Origin: Rhodeus uyekii
Taxonomy: Eukaryota > Chordata > Actinopteri > Cypriniformes > Acheilognathidae
DNA length: 64,000 nucleotides
Assembly: GCA_037043235.1 (NCBI GenBank)
Contig: JAWRVZ010000065.1
Location: 1,543,501 to 1,607,500 of the forward strand
Direction: 5' to 3'
The notes below the pieces were generated by a model. It was not told the origin of the DNA. It made no database searches and worked only from the letters and a program-made list of their open reading frames with translations. This document shows, piece by piece, positions 1 to 11,000 of this stretch (positions are counted from its first letter, which is position 1; every line of letters begins with the position of its first letter). The translations under genes were made by a program, and so were the position numbers.

Positions 1-109
1 AGCTTTATTTCTGTTTTACTAAATCAAAATGTATTGCAATTCTCTGTAAGCAGATTGTAATCAGATAAAGGGAAAAACATCAGAGTTTGATATGTAGATG
101 TTAAACATA

Positions 110-300
110 GTTCCCTTTCTGGGAACTCGAGCTGTGTCGAAGCACTAGGGGAAATAGCCTTGCGTGAGTCACGTGAAGATCTATGCAACCAATGAGAAAC
201 GAACGCGTGTGAATGCGTCACTGCCGGCCGCAGCCGGTGACGTCATGAGGCAGAGCATAAAGCGCGTCTGAAACCGGGGCGCGTCAGCTCTGAATGCCTT
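110..300 (+). repeat. DIRS left inverted terminal repeat
   Basis: The core from 131 to about 298 (starting GCTGTGTCGAAGCACTAGGG) is the near-perfect reverse complement of about 4604-4774. The outer 21 bases (110-130) differ from the right end and are matched only in the ICR. The core includes a CACGTG-like site, a CCAAT box and a GACGTCA (CRE-like) site, which may be relics of the element's own promoter. Confidence 0.9.
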
Positions 301-372
301 CAGCGTGCTGTGTCTGTGTGAGAGTGATTTTGAGTTGAGATAGCTAAAAATCATCAGAATGAGTGTGAAAAT

Positions 373-1897
373 GTGGCGAATGAACAGAGGTTCACACCGT
401 GTGTTTATCCTTGCCCACGTTTCATAACGGGCAGGGATACACATGTTATGTGTGTAATCTGTTTGGGAGTGGAGCATGCACGGTCGGCACTTGAGAGTGC
501 CGGTTGTAAGGACTGCGAGAGGTTCTATCTGCATGCTCACTGTGGTACAGTGGATAGTGTGTTTGCCTATCATGCGGTAGACCGGGGTTCGGAGCCCCGG
601 TGGGATGAACTTTTTCATTGCATGATCTCCGCTCCCGCCTGGCGGTCTGTAACGAGGCCGCCTAGGCTAGTGTTCCCCGCGATTCGGGACCTGCAGTAGC
701 CGAGGCTTTGTGGCGCTCTCGGTCCTGGGGATCACAAATGGATCTCGCTGAGGCTGCTGGGGTGGGTCCGTCCTTACCTCAGCCTTCACGAGATCAAGCG
801 GGTCCCAGTCACGAGCACTCTGAGTGAGATGCCCGTGCTGTGACTCCAACACTAGCTCTATCAAGTTCAGAGAGTGAGATCGATTTAGCTAGTGTTGACT
901 CGGTCGAGGAGGATTCGCCACTCTCCTCGCCGGCGTTTGAGGAGCTTGTTGAGGTTGTGGCGCGAGCGGTCTCTCGTCTGGGGCTTGATTGGCCAGCAGA
1001 GACCAGAAGGGCTCGTCCTAAGTATGTTAGACGAGCGTTATCTTCTGACTCGCGTCATTTCCCCGCGCCGAGCAATGCCTTTCATACTTGATTTACATGC
1101 CGAGGTATCTAGATCTTGGGGAAGGCCAGCCTCCGAGAAAATTTATACACGTAATATTACGATGTATAATAATCTAGTGGGGCTCAAGATCATTGATATG
1201 GAGGGTTGAAGAAAGTGGATGAGGGCGAGTTACCTCGTCCCTCAGTCCGCGTCCTCCATTAAAATTCTGGCGCTCCCCTCCAAGCCGATGCGCGTCACAT
1301 CGTCTTTGGTGGGGAAAGCATACTCCGCATCGAGTCATGCCACAGCGTGTCTGCACGGCACGACACTGCTGCAGGCATATCAGGCGGAGTTGCTTGGGGA
1401 CCTCAACGAGGGCGGCGGTATCGGTCCGGAGGCAGTGGCAGAGCTGCGCCGGACCGTGGATCTGTCTCTTTGGGCCACTAGGGAGATGGCCTACTCTGTC
1501 GGCCGCTTCATGGCAGCTCTGGTGGCTACAGAGAGACACCTTTTTGGCTCAATTTGTCAGCTATGAAAGATAGGACAAATTTGTTTTGCTGGACGCTCCT
1601 CTGTCCCCTTCGGGCTTGCTCGGCGACGCCGTAAAAAGCGTTGTCGACAAGTTTCAGGAGGCTGCACGACAGCAGGTGTCGTTCAGTAAAGTTATTCCCC
1701 GCCGCCCTCCACGTGAGACCGCCAGTCAAGGGAGGTCTCAAAGCTCTTCACACAGGGCCGCTCAAAAACGAAGTGTCGCCACCCGTCTTCCTCCGGTTAA
1801 TCCCGGGGGGTCGGGTCGACAGGCTCAAGCCTCTGGCAAGAGGGGCGATCTGAGGGTTGTCCTGAGCGCTAAGAAGGCTAAGAGCAAGCGGCCCTGA
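373..1897 (+). pseudogene. DIRS gag-like region, broken
   Basis: The first open frame (373-699) begins with a DIRS-type Cys/His motif: C-x2-C-L-G-x3-H-A, then G-C-x2-C. Homologous frames continue in pieces at 840-1091, 1219-1566 (containing LLQAYQAEL) and 1586-1897 (containing LDAPLSPSGLLGDAVKSVVD), separated by stops and frameshifts. The same landmarks recur in the second gag remnant near 40.2-41.4 kb, which supports the assignment. In DIRS elements this frame is thought to supply the structural, nucleic-acid binding protein. It is not intact here. Confidence 0.72.
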
Positions 1898-1952
1898 CGC
1901 CAAGCCGCAACAAGGTGGTGTATCCCTGGAGCAGCTGACCAGTCAGCCCGCC

Positions 1953-3190
1953 ATGGGAAAACCACCCCCTCCGAGGAGGGTCCTAGAGCACTCCACCCGG
2001 GAATCCGGAAATCCCGGCCCAGTGGTGGACATGCTATCAGCACCAGAGGCCAGCCCCGGGAGGCTGGTTCCCCTAGTAGAGTTCCGGGATGCGTGGTCAC
2101 GGCTACCCGGTATCTCTCAGTGGGTCCTGCGCACGGTCACCTTAGGGTACACCATTCAGTTCGGGGTCTCACCACCCCGGTTCTCGGGGGTCCTACAGTC
2201 TGCTGTAGGCCCTCAGCAGGCTCTGGTCATGGAACAAGAAGTAGACACTCTGCTGGCGAAAGGGGCCATCGGGTATGGACCCCTCGTGAACAGCAAGTCC
2301 GGGCTTTTCAGCTGTTACTTCATAGTTCCGAAGGGAGGATGGAAGGTTGCGGCTCATTCTGGATTTTTGTCTCTTAAATTGATGCGAAGAGATGCGACGC
2401 TCAGGCGGATCGTAGTACAGATTAGGTCCTATAACGGGTCCGGCACGATCGACATCAGAGACATATAAATCCCTCATTCCCATCCTTCCACAACAGGAAG
2501 TTCCTGTGGTTCGCCTTCAGGGGGGAAGGCGTACCAGTATCAGTGCTTCCGTGTTTGGTCCGGCTGCTCTAAGCTCATCTGTACTTGCACGGGCAGCACA
2601 ACATCGAGGTGTTGTGCCCGCACACAGAGGAGCTGGGGTTAGGACTAAGACCAGGGGTTCTCCCTGAGGGGTACCCGCTTCGCAATCAAGGTCACGGGGC
2701 GATGCCCACGCACCCTGAGCATGCGGAAGAACTCCTGGTTCTCGTCGATGCTTACGGCGGAACACCAAGAAGAGTGTACTTTCTCCCACTCAGAGAACCA
2801 CTTTCTTGGGAGTCATTTGGGACTCAGTGGCCATGTCTGCTCGGTTCCTCCCCGAGAGCATCCAGGCCGTTCGTTGAGCTGTTAAGCGACGAGTGACACT
2901 CTTACGCTGAACACCAAGAAGAGTGTTATTTCTCCCACGTAGAGAACCACTTTCTTGGGAGTCTTTGGGACTCAGTGGCTATGTTGGCTCGGCTCTTCCC
3001 CGAGCGCATTCAAGCCTTCGTTCAGCCGTCAAGAGTATCGAGGGGCAGCCACTCACGTGAGACACTCTGAGGTGTTAGGGTCCATGCAGCGGCTCCAGCG
3101 ATTATTCCATGGGGCCGACTGTGTGCGAGACCCCTGCAGTGGTGGCTGAAAACCAGGGGTTCTCCCCGAGGGCTGGAACCCTTGGTCCCC
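1953..3190 (+). pseudogene. DIRS reverse transcriptase/RNase H region, internally deleted
   Basis: The open frame 1953-2468 resembles the start of DIRS reverse transcriptases: a GYTIQFGVSPPRF segment, then QQALVMEQEVDTLLAKGAI and a FIVPKGG segment. Downstream, frames around 2500-3040 match the thumb-side part (NTKK, then TTFLG and WDS motifs). The palm segment with the catalytic Y-x-D-D box is not found, so a deletion must have removed it. Two direct repeats of about 125 bases lie inside this region. There is far too little sequence here for a full RT plus RNase H, so the region cannot be functional. Confidence 0.7.
2759..3035 (+). repeat. Two direct copies of about 125 bp within the RT remnant
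   Basis: 2759-2884 and 2910-3035 are about 90% alike. Both run from GAACACCAAGAAGAGTGT through TTCTTGGGAGTC to CGTT near the end, and the offset is 151 bases. The duplication breaks the frame. Confidence 0.8.
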
Positions 3191-3194
3191 TTAT

Positions 3195-4422
3195 TTGGAG
3201 CAGATTTGGGACAGATACGGCAGGCACAGGTCTCCTGTTTGCCTCCGTAAGAATTTCTCTGCCCTCTGTGGCTTTCGTTTAACATCCAGGGCCTCTGGGG
3301 CGGGTTGTTATGGTACAGGCGTGGCCGAGGCTACGCCTGTACGCTTTTTCCTCCCATCACTCTGCTCCCGGGAGTTCTGGGAAACTGTGGGTCTGGCCCC
3401 TGAGGGGGCCCAGCTCATAGAGGCCGGTCTCTCAGCCGAGGTTGTTGAGACCATCCTTCAGTCCAGAGCTCCCTCCACGAGGAGACTCTACGCCCTGAAG
3501 TGGAAGCTCTTCACTTCTTGGTGTAGTGAAAGGCAGGTGAACCCAGTAACCTGTCAAGTTGGCAAAGTACTGGAGTTCCTGCAAGAAAGATTTGTGGCAG
3601 GGCTGTCCCCCTCCACCTTGAAGGTCTACGTGGCTGCTATAGCGGCTTGCCACGTACCTCTGGGTGGGGTACCCTTGGGCAGGGACCCCCTAGTCACTCG
3701 TTTCCTCCGTGGTACACTAAGGCTGAGACCTGCGGCACAGACCAGGGTGCCGGCTTGGGACTTGTCCGTGGTACTCCTAGGCCTGTCCCAGCCGCCCCTT
3801 GAACCTTTAGAGGAATCTCTATTAAGTACCTCTCTCTTTAGACCCTTCTTTTGCTGGCAATCGCCTCGCTCAAGAGGGTCGGGGATCTTCAGGCCCTCTT
3901 AGTGGCCCCTTCATGTCTTCAGTTTGCGCCCGGGATGGGAAAGGCATTTCTCCACCCGAGGCCAGGCTATATCCCCAAGGTTCCCACTGAGGTGGCTCGG
4001 TCTATCATGCTGCAGGCCTTCTGCCCTCCCCCATTTGATGATCATGAGCAGGAGCAAGAACAAGGTCTGTCCAGTGCGAGCACTGGACGCTTACGTCAAA
4101 GACTGCCACTTGGCGTAGGTTGGACCAACTGTTCGTTTGCGTTGGCTTTAGGACCCCTAAGGGGGCTCCAGCTTCTAAGCAAACACCAAGCAGGTGGATA
4201 GTCGAGGCTATCTGTCTAGCTTACGAGTCGGCCGGACATGCTTCTCCTTTGAGGGTCTGAGCCCACTCCACTAGGAGCATGGCAGCATCCAAGGCTCTCC
4301 TCTCCGGAGTCGCCTTGTCTGATGTTTGTGCTGCGGCCGGCTGGTCCTCACCGCACACATTCATGAGGTTCTACCAGCTAGACCTCGATGCCGCCCCGGG
4401 AACCAGGGTGCTCTCTCAGTGA
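3195..4422 (+). pseudogene. DIRS tyrosine recombinase, frameshifted and with an internal stop
   Basis: 3195-3902 encodes a typical core-binding domain (APSTRRLYALKWKLFTSWC, then LSPSTLKVYVAAIAACH). The catalytic domain follows in another frame from 3851, with SLKRVGDL holding the first conserved Arg. A third frame from about 4190 to 4422 holds AHSTRS (the His-x-x-Arg pair) and RFYQLDL (the nucleophilic Tyr). So the R...HxxR...Y set is still readable, but it is split by frameshifts near 3845 and 4080 and by a TGA at about 4258. Tyrosine recombinases of this class integrate circular DIRS DNA. This copy should be inactive. Confidence 0.85.
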
Positions 4423-4474
4423 GCTGGGACACACCCGGATGCTGACGTCGCTGAGGTGGCGTTGGCATAGCGTT

Positions 4475-4570
4475 CCCCTAGTGCTTCGACACAGCTCGAG
4501 TTCCCAGAAAGGGAACGTCTCGGGTTACGTATGTAACCCTGGTTCCCTGAGGGGAACGAGACGCTGTGTC
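4475..4570 (+). repeat. DIRS internal complementary region
   Basis: Bases from 4475 to about 4516 are the reverse complement of the left end (110-151). Bases from about 4514 to 4570 are the reverse complement of the 49-base extension unique to the right end (4775-4823) plus a little of the core. The two matches meet at a shared AAC/GTT. This end-joining signature is diagnostic of DIRS elements. Confidence 0.88.
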
Positions 4571-4603
4571 TTGGCCTCAGCTCCTGGCGCCTCCGGGCCC
4601 GCT

Positions 4604-4823
4604 TCAGGCATTCATGGCTGACGCGCCCCGGTTTCAGACGCGCTTTATGCTCTGCCTCATGACGTCACCGGCTGCGGCCGGCAGTGACGCATTCACACGC
4701 GTTCGTTTCTCATTGGTTGCATAGATCTTCACGTGACTCACGCAAGGCTATTTCCCCTAGTGCTTCGACACAGCGTCTCGTTCCCCTCAGGGAACCAGGG
4801 TTACATACGTAACCCGAGACGTT
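4604..4823 (+). repeat. DIRS right inverted terminal repeat with terminal extension
   Basis: The core 4604-4774 pairs with the left repeat. The 49-base extension 4775-4823 is absent from the left end and contains an imperfect palindrome, GGTTACATACGTAACC. It ends in GTT before unrelated flanking sequence. Confidence 0.88.
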
Positions 4824-5083
4824 ATGTCATATGTGGACAATACTGAATGATGTTTTATGTGTTTTTTTAGGGAATAGAAATGCTTTATAAGATCTCAGGA
4901 GTCTTTGGTGCAAAATGGTGGGAATAAAACTTGTTGCATGATCCGTTATTTGTCTTACAGGTTGAATCCCACAAAGCCTGTCATGAACTTATCCAGGACA
5001 TATTTTATAGCAGAAAATAAAAAAAGAAAATAAGTCTTCTATCTTGCTTGAAGAAAACTATGTCTAGTTTTGGAACCATTACG

Positions 5084-5177
<94 letters not shown>

Positions 5178-5886
5178 TTTTATGAGAATTAAGCATTATC
5201 ATTATGGAAAACAATCTTTCTCTTTTCTCTAATGAGAAAATAATATATGATTTCAATTGTAAAAATGTAACATGCTAGTATGTGTTGTCCTTTTAATTTG
5301 ATATATCCTGATGCATTATAGTGATTCTATTTTGTCAGAAATTGTTATGATAATCACAAAGATCATGATAAGTCACAGTGCAGAAACTCTTAATGGTCCT
5401 AAAAGGCTTCATATCCCCAATGAAATATATAATTATTTTTTCTTTTTCTTTTGCCTTAGCATGACCTGGACATGTTTGTGTAAGACTGATGCTACTAGGT
5501 ATTTAATATGGAATAACACTAGAGCTGGAGTGGAGAGGCTTACCATAATTATTGTGTCTTGGGGTTGTATTGCTCTAGGAACAGCAGGCCCACTGTTGCC
5601 TGGAGGTTTCGTTAATTGTATTATTATTGACGGATTGTGAGATTATTGTGTTATTGTGCCTGTGGTGAAGGGTGAGTTTTGGACCGGTCTTACTGCAAAC
5701 TTTGTGGTTTTGCTTTTGCTTCTGTTTTCCCAAAGAAAGTCCTAAAATTTTTAAGTTTGTAAGTTAGCAGTTGGATCCATTTGTCAACTTCCTTTCACAC
5801 CGCAGAAAAGGCAAAGGCCCAAGAACAGGAAAAAATAACAAAGAAATCCTTTCTCATTCTTTTTCCCTTATCCGTCTTTTTTTTAG
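4824..5886 (+). other. sh3pxd2a intron sequence with a microsatellite
   Basis: This is AT-rich DNA between the DIRS right end and the first exon in the window. Apart from the (AC)n tract I see no gene or clear repeat. Confidence 0.6.
5089..5175 (+). repeat. (AC)n microsatellite, about 43 units
   Basis: Uninterrupted AC dinucleotides. The open frame across it on the other strand is an artefact. Confidence 0.97.
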
Positions 5887-6004
5887 AGGAGAAATATGTC
5901 ACTGTACAGGCTTATGCCAGTCAGGGAAAGGATGAGATCGGGTTCGAGAAAGGAGTAACCGTGGAGGTCATCCAGAAGAACCTGGAGGGATGGTGGTACA
6001 TCAG
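5887..6004 (+). CDS. sh3pxd2a: sh3pxd2a exon: first half of SH3-2
   Basis: Acceptor TTTTTTTTAG precedes the exon. It reads [19 protein letters not shown] and ends at WWYI-AG before GTAATC. The codon AG|G is completed by the next exon. An alternative acceptor two bases downstream is possible but would break the expected Glu codon. Confidence 0.93.
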
Positions 6005-6200
6005 GTAATCAATCTGGACCTCAGACTGTAAGGTGGTATGTTATGGAAAATTTGAAATATATTTTTATTATTATTTGGGAATATTTGCTGATGATATTTC
6101 ATTTCTACATTGCAATATGTCAGATATTGCAGAATAAATATTGGGTCTTCAGAAACATCTGCACTACTAGAGTTTACTAAATTATTTCTGTATTAATTGG

Positions 6201-6246
<46 letters not shown>

Positions 6247-6481
6247 CAAAATAAATAAAATATATATATATTAAAAGTTGAATGTAAATACAGAAATATA
6301 TACTATATAGCAGATCTCAACTGTAAATATATCAAAATGTAAATATAGCTCTATAAGTAAAGTTAGATATTTATGTGTATCCAATTTTATCATACAATAC
6401 ACTCACATTAAGCAAGAATATAATATTGGCCCATAACATATCTCAGTTTCTAGACTGCTTATATTGTCAAAAAATGATTGG

Positions 6482-6517
<36 letters not shown>

Positions 6518-8027
6518 GTGGCTTATACAGTAGATGCTTCTGCTTATTAAGGATACATAGAAAAAATTACAATTTTAAATTAGGAAAGATATGTGTCCAT
6601 TGAGTGCTAGACTTCATCTTACTTAAGACATTATGCTGACATCTAGTGGTCAGTAGGAGAATGGTTAATGCATATAGTTATAAAATTAATTCATTTATTA
6701 ATTTCAGTTTGTTTTTTCATTTGTCATGTTTTGAAAGATGTGTAATAGATGCTACTAATGTGTCACAGGTATCAGGGTAAGGAGGGCTGGGCCCCAGCCT
6801 CATACCTGAAGAAACTGAAAGATGACCTTTCCCCAAGGAAGAAGACTCTGACTGGCCCCGTAGAGATAATTGGAAACATAATGGAGATCAGCAACCTCCT
6901 CAACAAGAAGGCTGTAAGCGAGAAGGACATTCAAACTGACGGAGAGGCCACCACTCCTGAGCGCCACATTTCCAAAAGTGAAATCAGTTTACCTATCCAA
7001 TATGCCCCAGAAGCTGGAGTGGCACCCACAGTCGTCACTGGTTTGGGAATGAACTCTGGATCTAGCGCCGCCCTACAGGACAACAAGAGCAGGGCAGAAC
7101 CGGGGTCACCTGCTATAGCTCGGGTGGCACCACACAGAGTTGAGATAGGTGAGGAAACAATTAGTTAATAACTAAATGTACACAGCATTCACATGTTCAG
7201 AATATAATAATTATTTACTTTAATCCAAATAAATGTTTGTAACTACCGTATTTTTCAGCATATAAGACGCTCCGAAACATAAGACGCACCCAATTTTAAA
7301 GGATCCAATTAAAAACGCACCCAATTAAAAAGATTCTGAACCAAATACTGTAGTAAAATATTTTATATCAACTGTATAAAGTTAACAGCAGTTTAAGAAC
7401 AATTTTATGCCAACCTTATTAAGAACTATCTTTACTCTCATTAACAGTCAGTAAACAGTGAAAGTAACAAAAACAAGGCTGTAATGTTTTTATTTGAACC
7501 CCAATAATTCCTCTTCTTCGCTGCTATCAGAAGTGAGGAGGGACAGATCCATGCAGTCATTGTCATCACTTTCTTCCTCACTGGTGTCAAATAAGACGTT
7601 GTCTTCTGTTTCATCCAATGCATAACTAAAGGTCGCTGTGTTTAGTTCATTGTGAGGGGGAGGGGGGGTTGTAAGCTTGTTTTAATGCCGAAACCCGGAA
7701 GAAAGAGGGAGAAAGAAGGAGGCAGGGTAATAACCAAATAACCAAAACATGCGCGTTCAGCACTCACGCTTCACTTTCTGTGAGTCACGCCTCTTTCTCT
7801 CGGTTTCGTTTCACTTCTCTGTTGCACTCGTGAGCCTTGCATTCTCTGCTTCCGTCGTGACCGCTCGTCTCCCGACTCTGACCTCACTGAACCACGCCCC
7901 CCTCACCACAGTCATCACTGTAGTCCACCAGTCAAGTCCACCATTGCCCCCCACTCGTCATCAACACGGCTACGGCCGTGGCCGCGCTCCGCGGATTCTT
8001 TATATTCGTCGGATAGGACGCACCAAC

Positions 8028-8058
<31 letters not shown>

Positions 8059-11000
8059 TTTGGGGAAGAAAAAGTGCATCTTATGTGGCGAAAAATACAG
8101 TATATGTTATCATCATATTTTCAATATAATTGTACAATTTTATAGCCATATTTGACATAATAAATATGTTTATGTTCCTATTATTTTTGCATATAGGATT
8201 TGATGCCATAGGTAACATTTCTTTGTGGTAAACAGATGTTTTCTAAAATACTGTCCGGGTGTTGTGTACCTTGATAGTGACACATTCACTGTCTCTGTTG
8301 CTCAACATTCAGCCTGTCAACTGCTGTTTGTTTGCTGTTTGTTTGTTCTTGTGCTTACTTATTTTTCTAATGCCAAATGCACACTATACAACTGAAAAAA
8401 GTCCCATAGTGCTGTACTGCTCACATTAAACGACATTCATTCTTGTTAAATCTGTTTTGTTGTGGATGCTGACATGCACACACTTTATTATTTTATAACA
8501 GGTCCTTAATCTTTTGTGATTCCCAAAATTCCTGCTCTTGTTTAAAACTTGCAAAGTGACTGATTCTTTTCAAATAACTGCCAAAATGAAGCCCGATTTG
8601 ACAGCAGCTTAAGTTGTATGCATGGTACTTTTGCTAATAAAGCTAAAAACAAAAAAAAAACGATATTTAAAGAGACAATGGTTAGAAATGTAATGTTCTA
8701 TTTTAGTGTTTGCTATTTCTTTCCTACCCAGACCATCACATTTCTCACACTAAAATATATCCCTTTGATATTTTTAAAAACATGCTGGTTTGTTGCATGC
8801 TTCTTATTATGAGGATTAGTGATGGCACTGTAATCCAATTTGGCTCCAATTTGACTTTTTTGTTAAAAAATAAGAAATGGTGACAGACGAATTGGGAACT
8901 CCCCTAAATTTGATTAAACTATGCTAATATTTTCTGTCTTGCACTGGGAGACAGTTAAGAAACATGTTTTGCATTCATTGGCAGGATCTCCAAACCTCAG
9001 ACAGAAACCTCCTCCTCGAAGAGATACAAATCTGGTAAGTTAAGTGGACCAAAATGATTTATTATCAAATTCAATTCAGAGAGAGAGCGAGCAGCATTTA
9101 TTTATTAGACAGTAATCTCTTTTTCTCCAAATCTCAAGGCATTCCAGTTACCCAAACCTCCAGAGGCCCCTACTGTGGAAGCGGAGTACTACACCATAGC
9201 AGAGTTTCAATCCAGTATCTCAGATGGCATCAGCTTCCGTGGAGGACAAAAGGCTGATGTAAGGCTGATATATTCTAATATATATGATATATTTTATTTT
9301 TCAAAAACAAAATATCTTTTGACTAATGAAAACATTTAAATGTATTAAATAATAACTATATACAGTAGGGTTCAAAAGACTTAGGCCACATTAACAATGG
9401 GATTTGTATAAAACTTATATAATAAACACATTTTCAAAGTTTGGATCGCACTGTATAATAAACAGATGCCATTGTATTATGTAAACATTTAATATGTGGT
9501 CTTCAGGTCATAGAGAAGAACTCTGGTGGTTGGTGGTATGTTCAGATCGGGGATATGGAAGGCTGGGCACCCTGCTCCTACATTGATAAACGTAAGAAGC
9601 CCAACCTGAGCCGACGAACCAGTACACTTACCCGTCCCAAAGTTCCACCCCCTGCTCCACCAGTCAAAAAACAGGAATCTGAGGAATCACCTTCTCTGGG
9701 TGGTTCCGCCTCCAAAGCTCCAGAATCCCCCACTCAGCGGGTCTATGAGGAGCCAGAATATGACATTCCTGCCATTGGTTTTGACTCCGATCTGGACAGC
9801 AATCCTCCGAAACAAAAAACAAATAATTCTCCAAAACCAGAGCCCCGTAAATTTGAAATTAAAAGCAATCCAGCAGCTGCCGAAAGGATCGCACAGGCTG
9901 GCAAAGCGTCGCCTTTACTAAAAGTGATGACCTCCCCCTTGAGGAAAAGAAACTCATTGGAGGATGTCAATAGGGAGGAAGTGATTTATGAAAATGAAGG
10001 GTTTAGGTTTTCCTCTGATGACTTTGCCAGTGGTTGCGATTCGCATACCCCACGGAGTCTCACACTGGGTCGCAAACCGTTTGGGTCGTCTTCTGGAGGA
10101 GGGAAGCCCCACCGGAAAGTAACGCCAGATATAAGCCGGAGCCACTCTCTTGGTCGTGCTGAAAGACACAGCCCCAAGTCATCGTCAGACGAATCAGGAC
10201 GCAATCCCAAAAGAGAGCCTGTTATGCGAAAAGATGTGGAGATCCGGATTGGTCAGAGTCCTTTAGCCAGGCCCAAACCAGTGGTGCGACCCAAACCTCT
10301 GCTTACAAAGTCAGAGCCACAAAGTCCAGAAAGAATGGACATCAGCAGCCTACGTCGCCAGCTTCGACCCACTGGAAGTCTTCGGCAAGGAGCGGTCCGC
10401 GCAGTACGCGGTGAAGATTCTGAGACGGCTTCTGTTGTATCCTCAGAGGATTCAATCTCCTCAAGAAGTACCTCCGATCTCTCCAGCGTTTATTCCAAAG
10501 GTAGCCGAGGTGGGGAATCCGACCATGAAACTGCACTCTATAGGACCACAGATGCCTACGAACGAGCCCAAGAGTCAGAGGTAAGCTTCGCAGCTGGTGT
10601 GGAGGTTGAGGTGCTGGAGAAGCAGGATAGTGGATGGTGGTATGTTCGTTGTGGCAACGATGAAGGTTGGGCACCTACTTTCTACTTGGAGCCAGTCAAG
10701 CATACCCATAATGTTGGTATTCAAGAATCCCGTGATGGCCCTCTTGTTGATTTTGGTAGCACCAACAAGTCCAACAGCCTAGAGAAAAACGAGCAGCGTG
10801 TTCAGGTCCTTAACAACCTCAACCAGCAGAACCTGAGGAGTATGAGCAACCCTAGCCCACCAATCCCATCCAAACCACCAGGGGGATTTAGCAAACCAAC
10901 TGCAATGCTGAACGGTTCTGGCGTACGGATGCGGAACGGTGTCCGACAGGCAGCAGTGCGACCGCAGTCAGTGTTTGTGTCTCCCCCACAGCCTTTGAAG

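Larger units (their letters stand above)
110..4823 (+). mobile_element. DIRS-type tyrosine-recombinase retrotransposon, decayed but with both ends
   Basis: The block has the DIRS layout: inverted terminal repeats, gag-like, reverse transcriptase and tyrosine recombinase coding remnants in that order, and an internal complementary region (ICR) before the right end. The ICR contains the reverse complement of the outermost left end followed by that of the outermost right end, as expected if a circular intermediate is primed there. GTT stands at both outer edges (110-112 and 4821-4823) and once, in complement, at the ICR junction (about 4514-4516). No longer target duplication is visible, which fits tyrosine-recombinase integration. 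All coding regions carry stops, frameshifts or deletions, so this copy looks immobile. It lies upstream of the first sh3pxd2a exon in the window, probably in an intron of that gene. Confidence 0.88.

Noticed and set aside
5005..5256. Cys-Val repeat open frame
   Set aside because: Translation of the (AC)n microsatellite.
7749..8129. Open frame on + with a proline run
   Set aside because: Lies inside the pogo-like element and includes the 30-C run. No homology seen.
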